Assembly: GCA_013398015.1 (NCBI GenBank)
Contig: VZRR01013736.1
Span: forward strand, 186,001 to 250,000
Length of the DNA: 64,000 bases
DNA from: Oreocharis arfaki
Lineage: Eukaryota > Chordata > Aves > Passeriformes > Paramythiidae
Reading direction: 5' to 3'
A program made the position numbers and the translations under genes. Numbering within the stretch: the stretch's first letter is position 1; each line of letters begins with the position of its first letter. Positions 51,307 to 64,000 of this stretch are shown in pieces. The notes under the pieces were generated by a model, which was given only the letters and a program-made list of their open reading frames with translations, made no database searches and had not been told where the DNA came from.

Positions 51307-54300
51307 CTTTTGATTTAGCCACTAAAAATCCCTTTTCTGTCTCACTGCTGTTTTACAATGCTTGTTTACACCAGAACTCAACAGAACAGAGCCACAAATC
51401 ACTGTCTGAACATTAAATAACCCTGAACCTTTCAAGCCACAGCTCCATCCACTTCAAACCATCACTGTTTTAGGAGCTGGACACCTTCCAAAAAGAGCTG
51501 ATGTGTGTCTCCTATTGACTCTCCATGAGGATATAAGAAGTTTTTCAGGTTTCAATCCCAAGAAAACCATGCTGCAAAGCTTTTATTTACACCCCTCCTG
51601 GAAAACAGAAGTGGGAGTCCTCATGAGCTCTTCCCTGGAGCTCCCAGATTCTGCCAGCTCATGAGCTTTGCTGGCTGATGCCTCGTTCCTGCCGAGTGCA
51701 CTCATCACGTTGCATCAATATCTCGGAGAGAAAGGAGGTCTCGGGGTTAAACAAGGTCCCAACGAGCTGAATGCATTAAAAATGCAAGGTCTGGAGCTTC
51801 ATCCTCAGCTGAGGTTCCAAAGGGAAGCAAATGTCAGGACTTGGAATTTCAGACGGAACAAGTGGAAGTGTTTTTTTGGCGAGCAGGCCAAGAGCTTCAT
51901 CCTTTCTCGGTTCATCCTCAGTGTATAGATTTGTTATTAATAAATTAAGTGGCTACAAATATGTGAATAATTGTGGTGAGGTCTGCAGGCCACACAGAGG
52001 CAAAGCCCCCTTTTCAGAGAGAGAGGGGAAAAGAGTTTCTGTGAGATGTTTTAGTGCAGAGTCCTCAGCAATTTCCCCAAAGCACAAAGCAGCAGGACAG
52101 ACTCCTTCAGTCAGGGTGGAAGTTCTGGGTAGGAAGCCAATAATTTCCTATTTCTCGCATTAACAGCACCTGGATGTAACTTCAGGGTGCTTTTGTCATC
52201 AGCCATCGATCTCTCTGAGGTGACACACAGGTTGATCTCTCTGTCCTGGCTATGAGAGGAGTTTGCTGCCGGGTGTCTCCCTTATCCCAAGGACACAAGG
52301 ACTTTGTGCTGTAGCTGTGCAACAGGGGTGTTACACCCCATTGCTGGCACCTCTCAATTCAGAAGCAGCCCCGAGCCAGATAAATGATGGCAGTGACTTA
52401 GCCTTGACATTTTTCTTTTCATTTTACAATCATGACACATAGCAATGTTTCCGCTGTAACATTTAAGTCAAGGGAAAAGCACATTTTAAATGTCTGATAC
52501 CTCTTTTTTGGAGAAAGACATGATTATTAATTTTTTAAAAGAACAACTTTTCCTGAGGAGACTTGAAGCAGAAATCAGAGAGAAGGTCAGCAGTCCAGGC
52601 ATGCAAAGTGGGATATCAGCCTCGCTTGTCCCCTGCCCATTTGCAAGCGCTGAGTCCTCGTTAGGAGCCCGACACAATCCTTATTCTTCTTTCCTCTGAC
52701 CCAGTGATATCATTACTCCATTAACACCACTTTCTATCTGTGCCCATCCCAGCAGTTCACATTTACCAGAGAAATGACGATAACTAAGTGAATAAATCAG
52801 TGTTGGTGAGGGACACCCTTCATGATGTAATCCAGGTAAGAGCAGAGGGAATTTTATCATCCCATTGCACCAGGCTGGGAGAGGAGAGCCCATGGCCAGG
52901 CTGGTGGCACAAACCTTGTTCTCAGAATCCAGCAGATCCCTAATTCTGTGCACTTTCAACTATGCTTGAGTTTGAAAATAGCCAGGAAAGAGCACATGAC
53001 AAACTGCCCGGGACTGAGGTTACACGGACACAAGAGCAGCCAAAGGCTTGAACACCCAGGTGCTGTCCTGAAACTCAACCCACCTTCACCTGCCTCCTGT
53101 GCTTCATGTTTTCCTGGATATGCTGGCCTGGAGGAACCCCATTTTCCCCCAGGATTCAGTTCCAAGCCCTGTTTGTACTTCCAGAGCAGTCCAAAGAAGA
53201 GTGAATGGCCTTGGTGTGCTGTTGTCACACAGAACGGTTGAAATCTCTACTGCTAATATTTGAATTCGAGCTGCTGTGCAAGCTGAGGATTTAACTCACA
53301 GTCCCAGAGAGAAATTATGGTCTCAGGCTGTGACAGGACTCCAGAGAAGACATCTCTACACTGGGCTTTTTTTGTACCTGTGAGAGTGATTGAGTAGACA
53401 GAGGCCCCAAAATGACAGGTAAGTATTGAGGATAAATGATGTAATAAAGCATAATTGCCCTAAATCACCTGCCTGGAGTTACTGAAGGAGAGGAGAGAGC
53501 AAACAGCAGTAAGACCAGTAATTTCAAGTCCACAGTTTGTCACCTGAGGGAAAGAAGTGGCTGGAACAGGCAAGACTATTCCAGGGGCTGTGCATAATCG
53601 TGGCTCAGTTTTTAAAAAGGCAGAACTCCCCGTCAGCTCTGATGGACTCAGAGCTGTTTGTCCAGAGGGGAAGGAGGAACATAAATAGCTGGAAACAGCT
53701 GAAGAGAGTTTTCCACATCCATCCAGGCATCCATCCTTTGGCAGGTGGAGAGGGAGGGTGAGTGTCCCTCAGTGCCATTCAAGCATGCTCCAGCTGGGGA
53801 CAGGCAGGTGTTTCCACGTCCCAGGGTTTTGGTTTGAGCAGCACCCTCCAGAGCCCTCTCAGGTAATCATTTGGGGTTTTTTACCCCAGAAGGAAACAGC
53901 TTCAGCTAATTCGGGGAGACGCCATTTGCTGCTAGAAAGTAATTTGTCTTTGTACAATTTTCAATTAAATAATTACGCAGGCATTTATTATTAGGATTCA
54001 CTGCGATTGCTGACAGCCAATTTTCCCCCACGTGAAATCCTCAGCCCTGTGCCAAGGAGGTGTGCAAGAGTGTGCATTTCCAGGAGTCACAACATGAGAT
54101 TTAAATAAAGGATGAGACCTCTGCTGGCCTTTTGCACAGAGGCAGAATTCCAGCAGCTGACTCCTGTGCTGAATTCACGCCCTGCTGTTCAGGATCTGTC
54201 ATTCCTCATCAGCCTCCTGGGATTTCTGCTTTGCTTAGACTCACACAGACCTTCCAAGGTAGTTGCACAAAAGCCCCTTCAGTTTGCCACACAAAAACCC

Positions 54301-54895
54301 TGAGCAAATACCTCTGTATTTAGGAAATGTTTCTGCAAACAAGGTTTAACATCTCAATTCTTTTCTTCTTTCCAGAGAAACCCAGGTATTAAAGGGAGCC
54401 TGCAAGTTTTTAGTGGGAAAAAATATGGGTTCCTTATGTTCTGATGGTGCCACAGGACAATAATCATGGACCTCTTCCATCTATAAACTGCTTTTTTTTT
54501 TAAGTTTAATGCACTGATGATGATGGGGCTTGTGACAGGAGTTCTCTTTCCACTTCTGCGGGCCAAGGATGTCACAGCTGGAGCAGTTTAGGAGGTTTTT
54601 CTGTGTGTCCCATCCTCTCTCTGCCTTCAGCTCTGAGGTCCCAGCCTGGAACCACGGATGCTCTTGGTGAGCTGCTTCACAGGGTTAAAGCAGGGCAAAT
54701 TATCCTCCTTCTCAAAGAAAGTGATCAGTGTTCTGTCCCTAATTAATGCCCTAAATTCATGACCCTTTACCAGTGCAAAAGAAAAGGTGGAAGTGTGGAA
54801 GCTTGCGTGTAGGATGGGAAGTGTAGGAGGAAAATGTGTCTTTCAAGAGCAGCTGGAAATTTTAGTGGCTTAACAGCAAGTTTAAATCTCCTTTA
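51307..54895. other. Unique non-coding sequence
   Basis: No gene or known mobile element was recognised. Open frames are at most 110 codons (plus 51831-52163), unrecognised and overlapping. Confidence 0.55.
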
Positions 54896-54982
54896 CTATT
54901 ATTATTATTGTTATTTTTATTATTATTTTTATTAATAATAATAACAGCATTCAATATTAAATTATTTTGAATTTTTAAATTA
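54896..54982 (+). repeat. (ATT)n / AT-rich low-complexity tract
   Basis: Degenerate ATT and AAT units, with the plus strand switching from TTATT to AATAATAAT near 54930, so the tract is partly self-complementary and could form a small hairpin. It then grades into AT-rich sequence to about 54982. Confidence 0.85.
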
Positions 54983-56402
54983 AATGATCCATGAGATCTA
55001 GATCCATGTTAGCTAAAATTCCCAGGTGGTTCCTTGTCCAAATATCTGCTCATATCTGAGTCTTCTGAAAGTCAAACAACCAAAAAGCCCCCATCCCATA
55101 TTAACCAGCAGAACCAGTGCAGTGCTCTCAGCTTGCAAAATCTTAGATCAAACAGGAAAATAAAGGCTGTCCCTCCTGCACAGGATATAGGAGATATAAA
55201 CACCAGCCGTGGGTTATAAACACAGAGAAGTCAAACAAGGAGCAACATGGAAAGCAGAGAAATGAATTATGTTGCTGCAATCTGATGGAAGATCTGCGTG
55301 AAAAAAATAGGGGTAAAAAAAGAGATTTATTCAAATCAGTGAGTTTTTAGAGCCATTTCACAGCCAGTGTTGTCTTCATGCTTCATCCTGTGAGCTCCTG
55401 AGGTAAGGAATCGTGTGGCAGAGCACAGGTGTGTGCTCCTGAATGACTGGAAATACAAATATATACATTTCTCTTCAGGAGCATTCAGGCAAGAACAATT
55501 AAATAGATCTTAATTTAGAGCCTGCCTTCACCGGTCTAATTCGGGTGAGTAACAAAATTCAATTGAAATTTAATCAGCAGATTGAGCGTTGCTAACATCC
55601 GAGAGTTAATTAGGGTAATAATTACTGAAGAAATGGGTTTGCTGCATCGAGGACAAGTTGCTATGGTGTTGCCATATATGTTTGAGACAGCAATTAAAAA
55701 CCATCCTCTGGTGCTGACAGAACGGCCACAGATGAGGGGAAAGTTAGATGGGCAAAGCAGCAGAACGTGGGAGCAATTCCAGAGCCACCCCAGCTCGACT
55801 GTTCCATCCTCCCGAGGCCTTTTCCCTTCAAATCAGTCCCAGGTGCTGATAAGGCCTCAGACTGCCTGAGAGCTGAGGGTGGAGGGTTTAGTTATGCTCT
55901 AATTTTGGCTGTCAAGGAGATGTCAGAGTTGAGGATGAGGAGGTTTGGTAGGGAGGAAGAAAACAGTCTTTAGAGGGAGATGGCAGCACCAAGGTCTGGG
56001 CACTCACTCGTGGAGTCTCACTCACTTTTGTGTCTCGTGTCAAAAATGATCTGGAGTTAATTTTGGACCAGAAGAGATTTTAAATAGGAATTACCAGCAG
56101 GCAACAATGAGGAGATGTCTGAGAGAAAGGCTGACACAAAACTGGAATATTTGAGAGCACTGCGAAGCCAAAGAGGATTTAAAGGGCAGGTAAATTCTCC
56201 AGTGATCTCCCCGAGATCAGCCTGCAGGGCTGGGAGCTGCCTTGGAGCACAGGAAACCGAGTTTGTCAGGACATGGAGGATGGGTGGGCAGGCTGGCAGG
56301 AGCAGGGGCTTATTTATGTTTAATTGCACCAAGACATCAGAGGCTAAGTGGGGGCACCAGCAATGGCCACAGTCACAGGGGTGGGAGAGTATTTATGAGA
56401 GC
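54983..56402. other. Unique non-coding sequence
   Basis: No gene or repeat was recognised. Open frames of 95-98 codons (plus 55582-55869 and 56115-56411) have no identifiable domain; the second ends at the CR1 boundary. Confidence 0.5.
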
Positions 56403-56680
56403 TTGTGGTGACAGGAGTAGAGGGAATGGCTTCAAACTGAAACAGAGTAGAGGTAGATGGGATATTGGGAAGGAATTGCTCCCTGTGAGGGTGCTGAGGC
56501 CCTGGCACAGGGTGCCCAGAGAAGCTGTGGCTGCCCCTGGATCCCTGGCAGTGCCCAAGGCCAGGCTGGACGGGGCTTGGAGCAGCCTGGGATCGTGGAC
56601 GGTGTCCCTGCCTCTGGGAGGGGTGGAATGAGATCTTTGAGTTCCCTTCCAACCCAAACCATTCTGGGATCCTGTGGTAT
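56403..56680 (+). mobile_element. CR1 LINE, 5'-truncated 3' end (plus strand)
   Basis: The landmarks occur in sense order: GGTGACAGGAGTAGAGGGAA, GAATTGCTCCCTGTGAGGGT, GCCCAGAGAAGCTGTGGCTG, CAAGGCCAGGCTGGACGGGG, CTTCCAACCCAAACCATTC and a degraded terminal repeat. About 278 bp of the CR1 3' end is preserved. The copy is diverged and non-coding; several open frames on both strands here (for example minus 56344-56694) are artefacts of it. Confidence 0.94.
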
Positions 56681-57177
56681 TTCCTTCCTAACACACTTTT
56701 AGCAGAGCTGGATCTGCTTCACCTTCAACACAACCCCACCGTTAGAAACAGGGAGCGTAAGCAGGAACATTACAGGAAAAAGAACAATTTCACCTCAAAT
56801 CTGTCCCCTCCCAGGTATCTCCACACTGTGCCTGGAGCTGCTGTGAGGGAAATAAGGAGCTGTAACCAGACTTGTAATTACTCCTCCCTCCACCCTCACA
56901 CTGACTTCTACACCCAAAGCAAGAGAGAAAGAACCGAGAATTTGCAAGGTGAGAACGAGAGACCTCTTTGGTTCTTAGAATATTTGTCCCATCGTGCCTG
57001 ATTTCATTGCTGTGACGTCAGGGAAGGAAGGCTCTCCCCACAGAAGGGCTGGAGCCAATTTTCCTGTGCAATTGTAAGACATTTCAACAGAGAAACTGGG
57101 GAGTCTATGATTTGTGAAGCTCAAAATTTTGAGAGGAAATTATTGGTGGCAAGCAAGACAAAAGGACTTTCTTAGCA
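56681..57177. other. Unique sequence after the CR1 copy
   Basis: Nothing recognised. A TGTGACGTCAGG string near 57012-57023 contains a perfect CRE-type TGACGTCA palindrome, but no promoter context is seen. Confidence 0.5.
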
Positions 57178-57257
57178 CAGTGTCTCAGTAGCTCACTTTT
57201 GGAATTTTTCTCTGTTTCTTTGCAGTGTCTCAGTAACTTTTAGAATTTTTCTCTGTT
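57178..57257 (+). repeat. Imperfect tandem duplication, about 40-45 bp unit
   Basis: CAGTGTCTCAGTA...TTTTTCTCTGTT occurs at 57178-57216 and again at 57223-57257. The second copy lacks a few bases (GCTC region). It is a local duplication with no coding or element context. Confidence 0.85.
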
Positions 57258-60200
57258 GACAACAAGCCACTATAGGAAATAGCTGCAGGTTCAGCTGAAG
57301 GATTCCTGGTGTTTACAGAGTGCAGCCCCTTGGCTGCGTATTTGCTATAAATAACTTTTTGCTGTGTCTCTTTTCAAGAGTGACTACAATTGCAGATCCT
57401 GTACACAGTGGAAATGCAGAAGTGCATAATGCAGGGGCAGAAAATTGAGTGGAAAAAGGGTTTGTGCTCTCAGATCTCATGGCAATGTGTGGAAGAAGGA
57501 ATTATATGTTAGCAAAATGAAGAATTTATGTAAAATGATAATGTTTTGTGTTTTTGTCCTGAGTGTGGAACAAAGTGTGAGACCTTCATGAAATTTTCAA
57601 GAAGTTTCTTTTTGCAAGGCCTGTGTACACAAACTCGACTGTCAGCTCCAGCTTAAAGTTTCTAATTCTTGCTTTCATTTATATGAAAGGAAAATCTTCA
57701 TGCAAATGCCTTGTAACAATTCTGATAAAAATGGGGTGGTTTTGTTGTTGTTTTAGCGTCATCTAAATTAAAATTAAACATTTATTCCTATCTGTTTCTC
57801 CCAGTGTTTAAGTGTTGCTGCTGTACAAAATATTCTCGAGGATGAGAAGACCTAAACCCTCCAAATTAAAGCAGACAGCAAAGCTGTCCAACCCCCAAAT
57901 TATTTCATAGTTCAGGACAACAGCTGACAAATTCTGGTGGGATAAATTGCTTTTCCCCTAATAAACTGGATTTTTAAGGAAGCAATGCACAGGATTAGTT
58001 TTCCCATATATCTTCTGATGCACCAGGTTGGAAGATGAGAACAACCTGTAATTCTGCAGTGTCTCTCTGCTCCCCTCTGAGGGTGCCGGGAGGAGGATGA
58101 GGAACGTTCTGAATCCCCAAAGTAGCAGCACTTCCCTCCTCCAGCCCCATCCCCGCCTTGTCCCGGCCTCTCTCCCTGCCCTGGGAATTCTCTCATCCCA
58201 TTTGAGCTTTACAACGTCACCCTCTAGTGGAAATCCAGGTGTTCTCTTCCCTCAAATCCGGATGCACAGGAGTGTTCTGCTCGATTCAAAAGGCGAGTGA
58301 CAGTTTTATGGGGTAGAATAAAATACAGAGAATCGCCGTGGCCGAGTTTTTGTCGTTTATTTCCCTTTGCCACACTACGGGAGTTCGAGATATTCGGTGA
58401 GAATGTGCTGAGAAAGGGAAGAGAAAATACAGGAAGAGCAGAGATGATCCAAAAGGACAGCCTGAAGAGACGCACAGAGCACGGCAGCATCTCTTCTTAA
58501 AGCCAAATTAAACTTCCAGGCGGCTTTCCTGAACAAGAATCCCTGAATGCAGGTCTGGGGGTCAGCAGAGGACCTGGAGACCCTTGGTGCTCTCAGGATC
58601 AGAGGCAGTGTCCCCTCCTCTCCTCTGATTCCAGCGTCACCCGGAGCACAGCGGTGAGGCTTTCAAGAGATTTTTTAGCTCCCGCTGAGGAATCAATCCC
58701 ATGGGATCCAAACCCAGGGCTCGAGGCAAACCCCACCCCTGAACCTAAAGGGAAGGGAGGGAGAAGGATATAAAAGAGCTGCTGGTGGATTTGAAGCTTT
58801 CTTTAATCCTACGTGTTTGGCATAGATTTGTACAGCTAAACCGGGGGACTTTTCCAGACACAACATCATCTTCCACTTCTTTCCCCGCTGGCTGTTCTGC
58901 TAAAGATGTGGAATAGTAAATGAACACACTCCTGGAGAGCTGAGAGTACTTTTAAATAAACCTTTAAAACGAATGTGTCATTTAAAAGCATCCACAGACG
59001 GATGATTGCTGTCTATTATATATTTCCATGGATATTCTTTTTTTTCTGGTTGGCTTTCAATGAGTGTTTTTTTTTTTTTTTCTGAGCACTCTTTATTGCT
59101 GCCCTTCTGCCAGAACACTTTGAGGACCTGCTACTTGAAGATCTGCTCTGTGAGAAGGGAGCAGCAGCTCTGTAAAGGAGCCTTGCACCTGCAGCCTCCT
59201 TAAAAGGGCTTTTGCTGTTGTTTGGGGTTGGTGTGTTTGGGATTTTAAAGTGTCGCTGTGCTTTTTGAGCGTCTTCTCAGCCAACAGATTGAATGATTTT
59301 CCTCTGAGTGCTGATAAACTGTCAACGCTCAGGTGAAAAGAACCCAGATTGTTACACGGAGCTCTGCCAGCTCCAAGGTGTTGGGAGTTTGAGAGACAGG
59401 TTTGGAAACGGAACGAGTGCTGAGCACAACTCGCTCTCCCTCCGTGAGGGCTGAAGCAGCCGAATAACCACTGCCATCCCCTTCGGGGCAGTGACAAGGG
59501 ACCACTCCTATTTCCTCACCCTCACAGGTGCCACCCCGGCCCCGGGGCACCCACCCGGGAAGGGATGGAGCTGGGAATCGGGATGGAAGCTGGCTAGATG
59601 GCAGCAGAGCCCCAGGCAGCAGCATCTTCCCGAGGACACCATTCCCGAGGGACACAGTCCAGCTGCCAGAGGGAGAAATAACAGGAAAATTGAACTGAAG
59701 CTAAAATTTGATACTTTTGGGACGGCAGAATACAGGGGCAAGGAATAGTTGGATGTGAAATAGTCAGGTTTTATGTAAATTCTCAGCTCTCACCAGTTTA
59801 TTGCTGACAGTGAGATGAAGAAGCTGTGTGGTAGCAAAGGAAGGAAAACCAAAGGAAAATCTGTTTATACCAGAAATCATGTTTTATCTGTACTTCTACA
59901 AGATGAATCCCATTTAAAATTTTCATGGAAAAGTACAACAATGGACTATATCCTTGGGCTGACAGCTGTAGACAGGCAGAACACAACTAAACTGTTGCAG
60001 TTGAATCCCAGGCGGGAGCCCAGCCCCGCTCGCTCGCTGTCCCTGGTGGGACAGGGCAGAGCACTGGAACGGTGGAAGTGAGAAAGCCCGTGGGTGGAGA
60101 CAGAGACAGGGTAATAGGTAATGCAAACAAAACAAGGAATCCATTCCCCGCTTCCCGTGGGCAGGCAGGGGTTCAGTTGTCCTCAGGACAGCCGGGCTCC

Positions 60201-61917
60201 ATCGTCTGTGACGGCGGCTTGGGAAGACAAACGCCCTCACTCCTCTTCCTCCTCCTTCCCCAGCTTTATCCACGGAGCACGATGTCAGTCTGGGATATCC
60301 CTGGGGTCACTTGGGGACAGCTGTCCCAGCTGTGTCCCCTCCCAAGCCCTCGTGCTCCCCCAGCCTCGCTGGTGGGGTGGGTGAGCAGCAGAACAGGCCC
60401 CGGCTCTGTGCGAGCCCTGCTCAGCAATAACCAGACCTTCCCTGTGCTTCCCACACTCTTTCCAGCACAAACCCAAACCACGGCCCTGTGCAATCCTCTG
60501 TGAAGAAAATCAACTCTTCCAGCCAAAAGCAGAGCACAAACTCAGCTGGGATTGTCCTGGTGGCTCTCCATGGGAAGCACCTGGATCCCTTCCCACCCCA
60601 GCTCGCTCTTGCAGCTCCCTGCAGACTTCGACACGCTGAGCTCCTGGCGTTACTCGAGGGACAGTGAGCAAATGTGAGAGACCTGATGATCTTTAATGAG
60701 GCATAATCTGCTCAGCAGTGAAAACTAACCAACCAGAGCTAAAATATCAGCTTTAATCCTCTGTGGAACCAGGTTAGCCCAGCAAATTAATTCTGCTCCA
60801 CTCTGGTTTGTTCCCCGTGGAGAATAAATCCCTTGGTAAAGATCTGTGCAAATGAAAAGCTGAAAGAGGGCATTTCACACAGTGGTGTGAGAAGGACTTC
60901 ACTTAATTTTGTTATGCAGCAGTATCTGACAAGAAAGAGAGGAAGATTTTGCTGAAATTTCCAAAATCCCCAAAGTACTGACCAAATATCTGGGAAATTA
61001 AAGCAGATTATACTCCGAGTGTGAAACTAATCACTCTGCTGTCAACTGCACACAGATTACAGAGGTCCCAACAGGTGATTCAAACTTGTGGTGGTGGCAC
61101 AAGGTTTAATAAAGGGCTGAAGAACAATGCTTAAGAGCAGAATTGATTTTTAAGACGTGGATTAAGCACATTTATTTTTATGGCCCTATTCATATGCAAG
61201 TTACAGTTGTGTTGATGAAGGCATGGAAACGTAAGGATAAAAGAGAGGTGTGGTTTGCAGGGAGAAACATCTTTGATTAGATCAAACAGGTAACCTTTCA
61301 AGGGCAGCAGCTGCTCTTTACATACAGAGTTCTTGCTGGTTCTTCTTAAATATTTCGGTGTGGTGTGTTAACAACAGCAGCTGTTCCTCTGTGCGTAACC
61401 TCAAAGTTTCCTGCTGCATCTCTGCCCTCCCCCGTGCCAGCCGTGTCTGAGCACAAATTCACTGGTAGATCAAGTGGAGAGAGTTTCCTCCCAAACAAAC
61501 TGGTCTGTCCATGAATATTCACCCATGTGCCACTGCCTTTGTGGGAAACACCAGGTGAAAAATACCTTTGCTCTTCTTTAGACCCTTTGCGTGTTGAGAT
61601 GCATTTTCAGATGCTGGTGCTGAAGTATTTAAATAAAAAATGTAAAGAGAGAAATATTGGCTGACCTTTGGTCACTGATCGCAGGCAAAATGACAGTTCT
61701 GGTCATGCAAACCACCCAGAAAAACCACCCATCTCTGAGCTCTCTCAGATCTCAGGTTCTTTCAGGATTGTATTTCTGGCAAATGAAAGCAATTTATGCA
61801 ATTGGGGCATCTTATAATGCAACCAGCAGGGAAATCTGTGAGGCCACTGCTGATTTCACACACAGCCACCAAACCCAAGAGAAGATAAAAGGCAAGGAGT
61901 GTTCAGAACAGCCTGGG
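57258..61917. other. Unique non-coding sequence, GC-richer in parts
   Basis: No gene was recognised. GC- and CpG-richer patches occur at about 58300-58700, 59500-59640 and 60160-60440. Open frames there reach 143 codons (plus 60072-60503) but are mirrored by opposite-strand frames and carry no recognised domain. T14 lies at 59068-59081. Confidence 0.5.
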
Positions 61918-62021
61918 ATTTAGCCACCCTCAGTGCAGACAGGATTTAGCCACCCTCAGTGCAGACAGGATTTAGCCACCCTCAGTGCAGACAGGATTTA
62001 GTCACCCTCACTACAGGCAGG
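61918..62021 (+). repeat. Minisatellite, 26-bp unit, four copies
   Basis: Four tandem copies of a 26-bp unit beginning ATTTAGCCACCCTCAG start at 61918, 61944, 61970 and 61996. The first three are identical and the fourth has several changes (GTCACC, CTACAGG). Three identical units next to one diverged unit points to recent expansion from an older copy. An 88-codon frame (plus 61657-61923) stops at the first unit. Confidence 0.95.
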
Positions 62022-64000
62022 ATTGAGCCCTGTTGGCTCCGGGCTCGTTGCTGACACCCTGATAAAAAACTTGCTTTGCTATTTTAAACAACACCATTTT
62101 TTGCCAAGTGTTTAATCCATTAGGCTCTGATTTTCTCCTTATAGAGCTTAAAGTACTTAGAGTTTTGTGAAAGATAAGGCCAGTAAAGATAATGTTTAAA
62201 GTTAATATTTGAATGCACGAAAAACTGTAGGAATTCCTTACTGGGCATTCCTACTGGGTTGGGCATTTGTATGTCACTGAAAATAATAAAATTGAACTAT
62301 TTTAATCAAAGATGAGAAACAGATGATGTAACACAAGCACAGGGAGCCAAATCTTGTTTTAGGTGAAGATATTGAGGTTTAGCTCAGTGCTCTTACACAA
62401 AGTCCATGGAGATGCATTTGACATTTTCAAGCAACACTTTAAGCTCCAATTTAACACCAATAAAATCACTGGGATCAAAAGTGATGAAGGAGAGGCTGAA
62501 TATTTAGAATAGACCTTGCTGCTTTGAGAACAACTGCCCATTCATTTTGAATCAGTACAAAGACAGCGTGCCCAGTGGTAACGTCACTTGCTTTGGATTA
62601 ACTCTGGAATAACTCCACAGAAGCCAACAGAGTGACACTGTCGTTAAAAAAAGGACAAGAGATGGGGATCACGTTGAGCTGCGTTCTGCTTGAGATACTC
62701 CCCTACCCTTCCAGCTGTAAACAGGATAATCTGTGGTTTTTGTGAAGGAATTTACAAAGCTTTCAATGTTTTGTGTGCAATTTAGTGTGAACATAATAAT
62801 CATCACCATTAAACAACGCTAATCTTGCAGACTGGGGTAGTTTTAAGCCATGTATGAGGGAAACAGGAGCTTCTCCTTAGAAGAATTTTGAGAATTTAGG
62901 CAAATGTAAAAGTCTGCGATAAAAAGAAATGTAAAATGCGTAAAGAAATGTAATATTCTTTTGCCTTCAGATGACATTCATGCAATGAAAGCAATCTTTG
63001 ATCAAACACACAAAGGAGCAGCAACTGCTGAATTGTGCACCTCATCTCCCTGTCCAGGGCTCCATCCAGAGGCTGCCAAGAGGCTGCCAGACAAGAGCAG
63101 CTTCATTTTTACCAGAGTTTCATGATCATTTATCCAGAAGTGACGGCAGGAAGGGGGTGATTTGTTAGAGTGAGAGGAAAACCCCCTGGAGCTCTCCCCA
63201 AACAGATGGAATTTGTGTTTGTTGAAATCCTCAGGACGAGGTGAATTTATCTGAGGAGCAAAAACTGATTTGCCAACTTGCCTCAAGATTTAACAGCAAC
63301 ATAATCAAGGCAGTGGTAGAGAAGAGTGAACTGGAGCCCTGGTGTGGAACAACACTGATCATTAGCAGGAGTTATCTGTGGTGTGAATAATCCAGAGATT
63401 TGCAGGATTTGGGCATAAAAGATAAGAACTCTTCTCCCCTCTCCAAGATTCTTCCTCTCTATGATTGTTTCTCTCCAAGATTGTTCTGTATTCCCTCTTT
63501 ATCCTCTCAAAGGCTGCAGAGCTCACTCAGGTGACCCTGCCATGACATGCCAGGAAAGCTGGCAGCAGGATTTGGGAAGCCAAAACCTCCGTGCCTGGAA
63601 GTGCTGCTCTCCAGAGGACAAAGGCAAAGTCAGCACCCAAAAGGTCAGGGAGAAATTGTTCTGGTGTTAAGTAGTGTGAAATTGTTGAGGTATTTTATGA
63701 TGATTGGAGTCCTCCAGAGCTAGAAAATGTAAGGGGAAAAAAGTAACATCTCTGGTAAATTCATATTCCAGAGCGATTTTTTATCTCTCTATAAAAAGTT
63801 GGGATACCACTTTGCACATAAATATTAACCTGGTTCTAGAGTCAGCCCTTGATTCATATGCATAGAATCCTTTAACAAAAGAAGAGAATTTACTCTCTGT
63901 GCAGTTCAGTGGAAACTGAGACAATCTTTGAAACATTCTCAGATTCAGAAAAATACATTTTAAATGCAGCTATGAAATGAGCAGCAGGGCTGGAGGCTTC
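62022..64000. other. Unique non-coding sequence to window end
   Basis: No gene or known repeat was recognised. Open frames are 94 codons or fewer. A small repeated TCTCTATGATTG / TCTCCAAGATTG pair lies near 63457-63484. Confidence 0.55.

Overview
This 64 kb window reads as vertebrate, almost certainly bird, non-coding DNA. Three copies of the 3' end of CR1, the main LINE of birds, are clear, and a fourth short fragment is likely. There is also one piece of an endogenous-retrovirus LTR of a kind that looks passerine-like to me (recalled family resemblance, not tested). Interspersed repeats are sparse, simple repeats are few, and CpG is depleted except in small patches. No bacterial or phage features are present: no operons, no ribosome-binding-site-led ORF series, no tRNA or rRNA.

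I find no protein-coding gene that I can support. The longest open frames (up to 227 codons) are isolated, overlap equally long frames on the other strand, show no domain I recognise, and in several cases run through CR1 or microsatellites. The window is best described as an intergenic 'desert' or the inside of a very large intron. A few splice-like signals are listed at low confidence, the best being a 24-nt microexon-like segment at 51277-51300.

Layout. 1-5661: unique sequence. 5662-7085: a large inverted repeat, two arms of about 305 bp at roughly 94-95% identity around an 814-bp spacer. 7086-17680: unique sequence with AT-rich patches, a short 11-12 bp tandem array, a G11 run and a possible very short intron near 13200. 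17685-17885: an (AAATAG)n microsatellite with an A-rich tail. 17886-24982: unique. 24983-25207: a 111/113-bp direct duplication split by the window's only N, probably an assembly seam. 25405-25900: a small CpG-dense patch, then a minus-strand ERV LTR fragment. 28883-29041: a 31-bp-unit minisatellite. 29520-29790: an AT-rich, homeodomain-site-rich stretch. 31874-32175 and 45479-45712: CR1 copies on the minus strand; 34499-34542: a likely minus-strand CR1 remnant. 47440-47596: a (CCAT)n microsatellite. 56403-56680: a plus-strand CR1. 61918-62021: a 26-bp-unit minisatellite. The rest is unique sequence.

There are no genes here whose joint action can be described. The observations most worth a second look are the inverted repeat, the N-split duplication, the microexon-like segment and the LTR.
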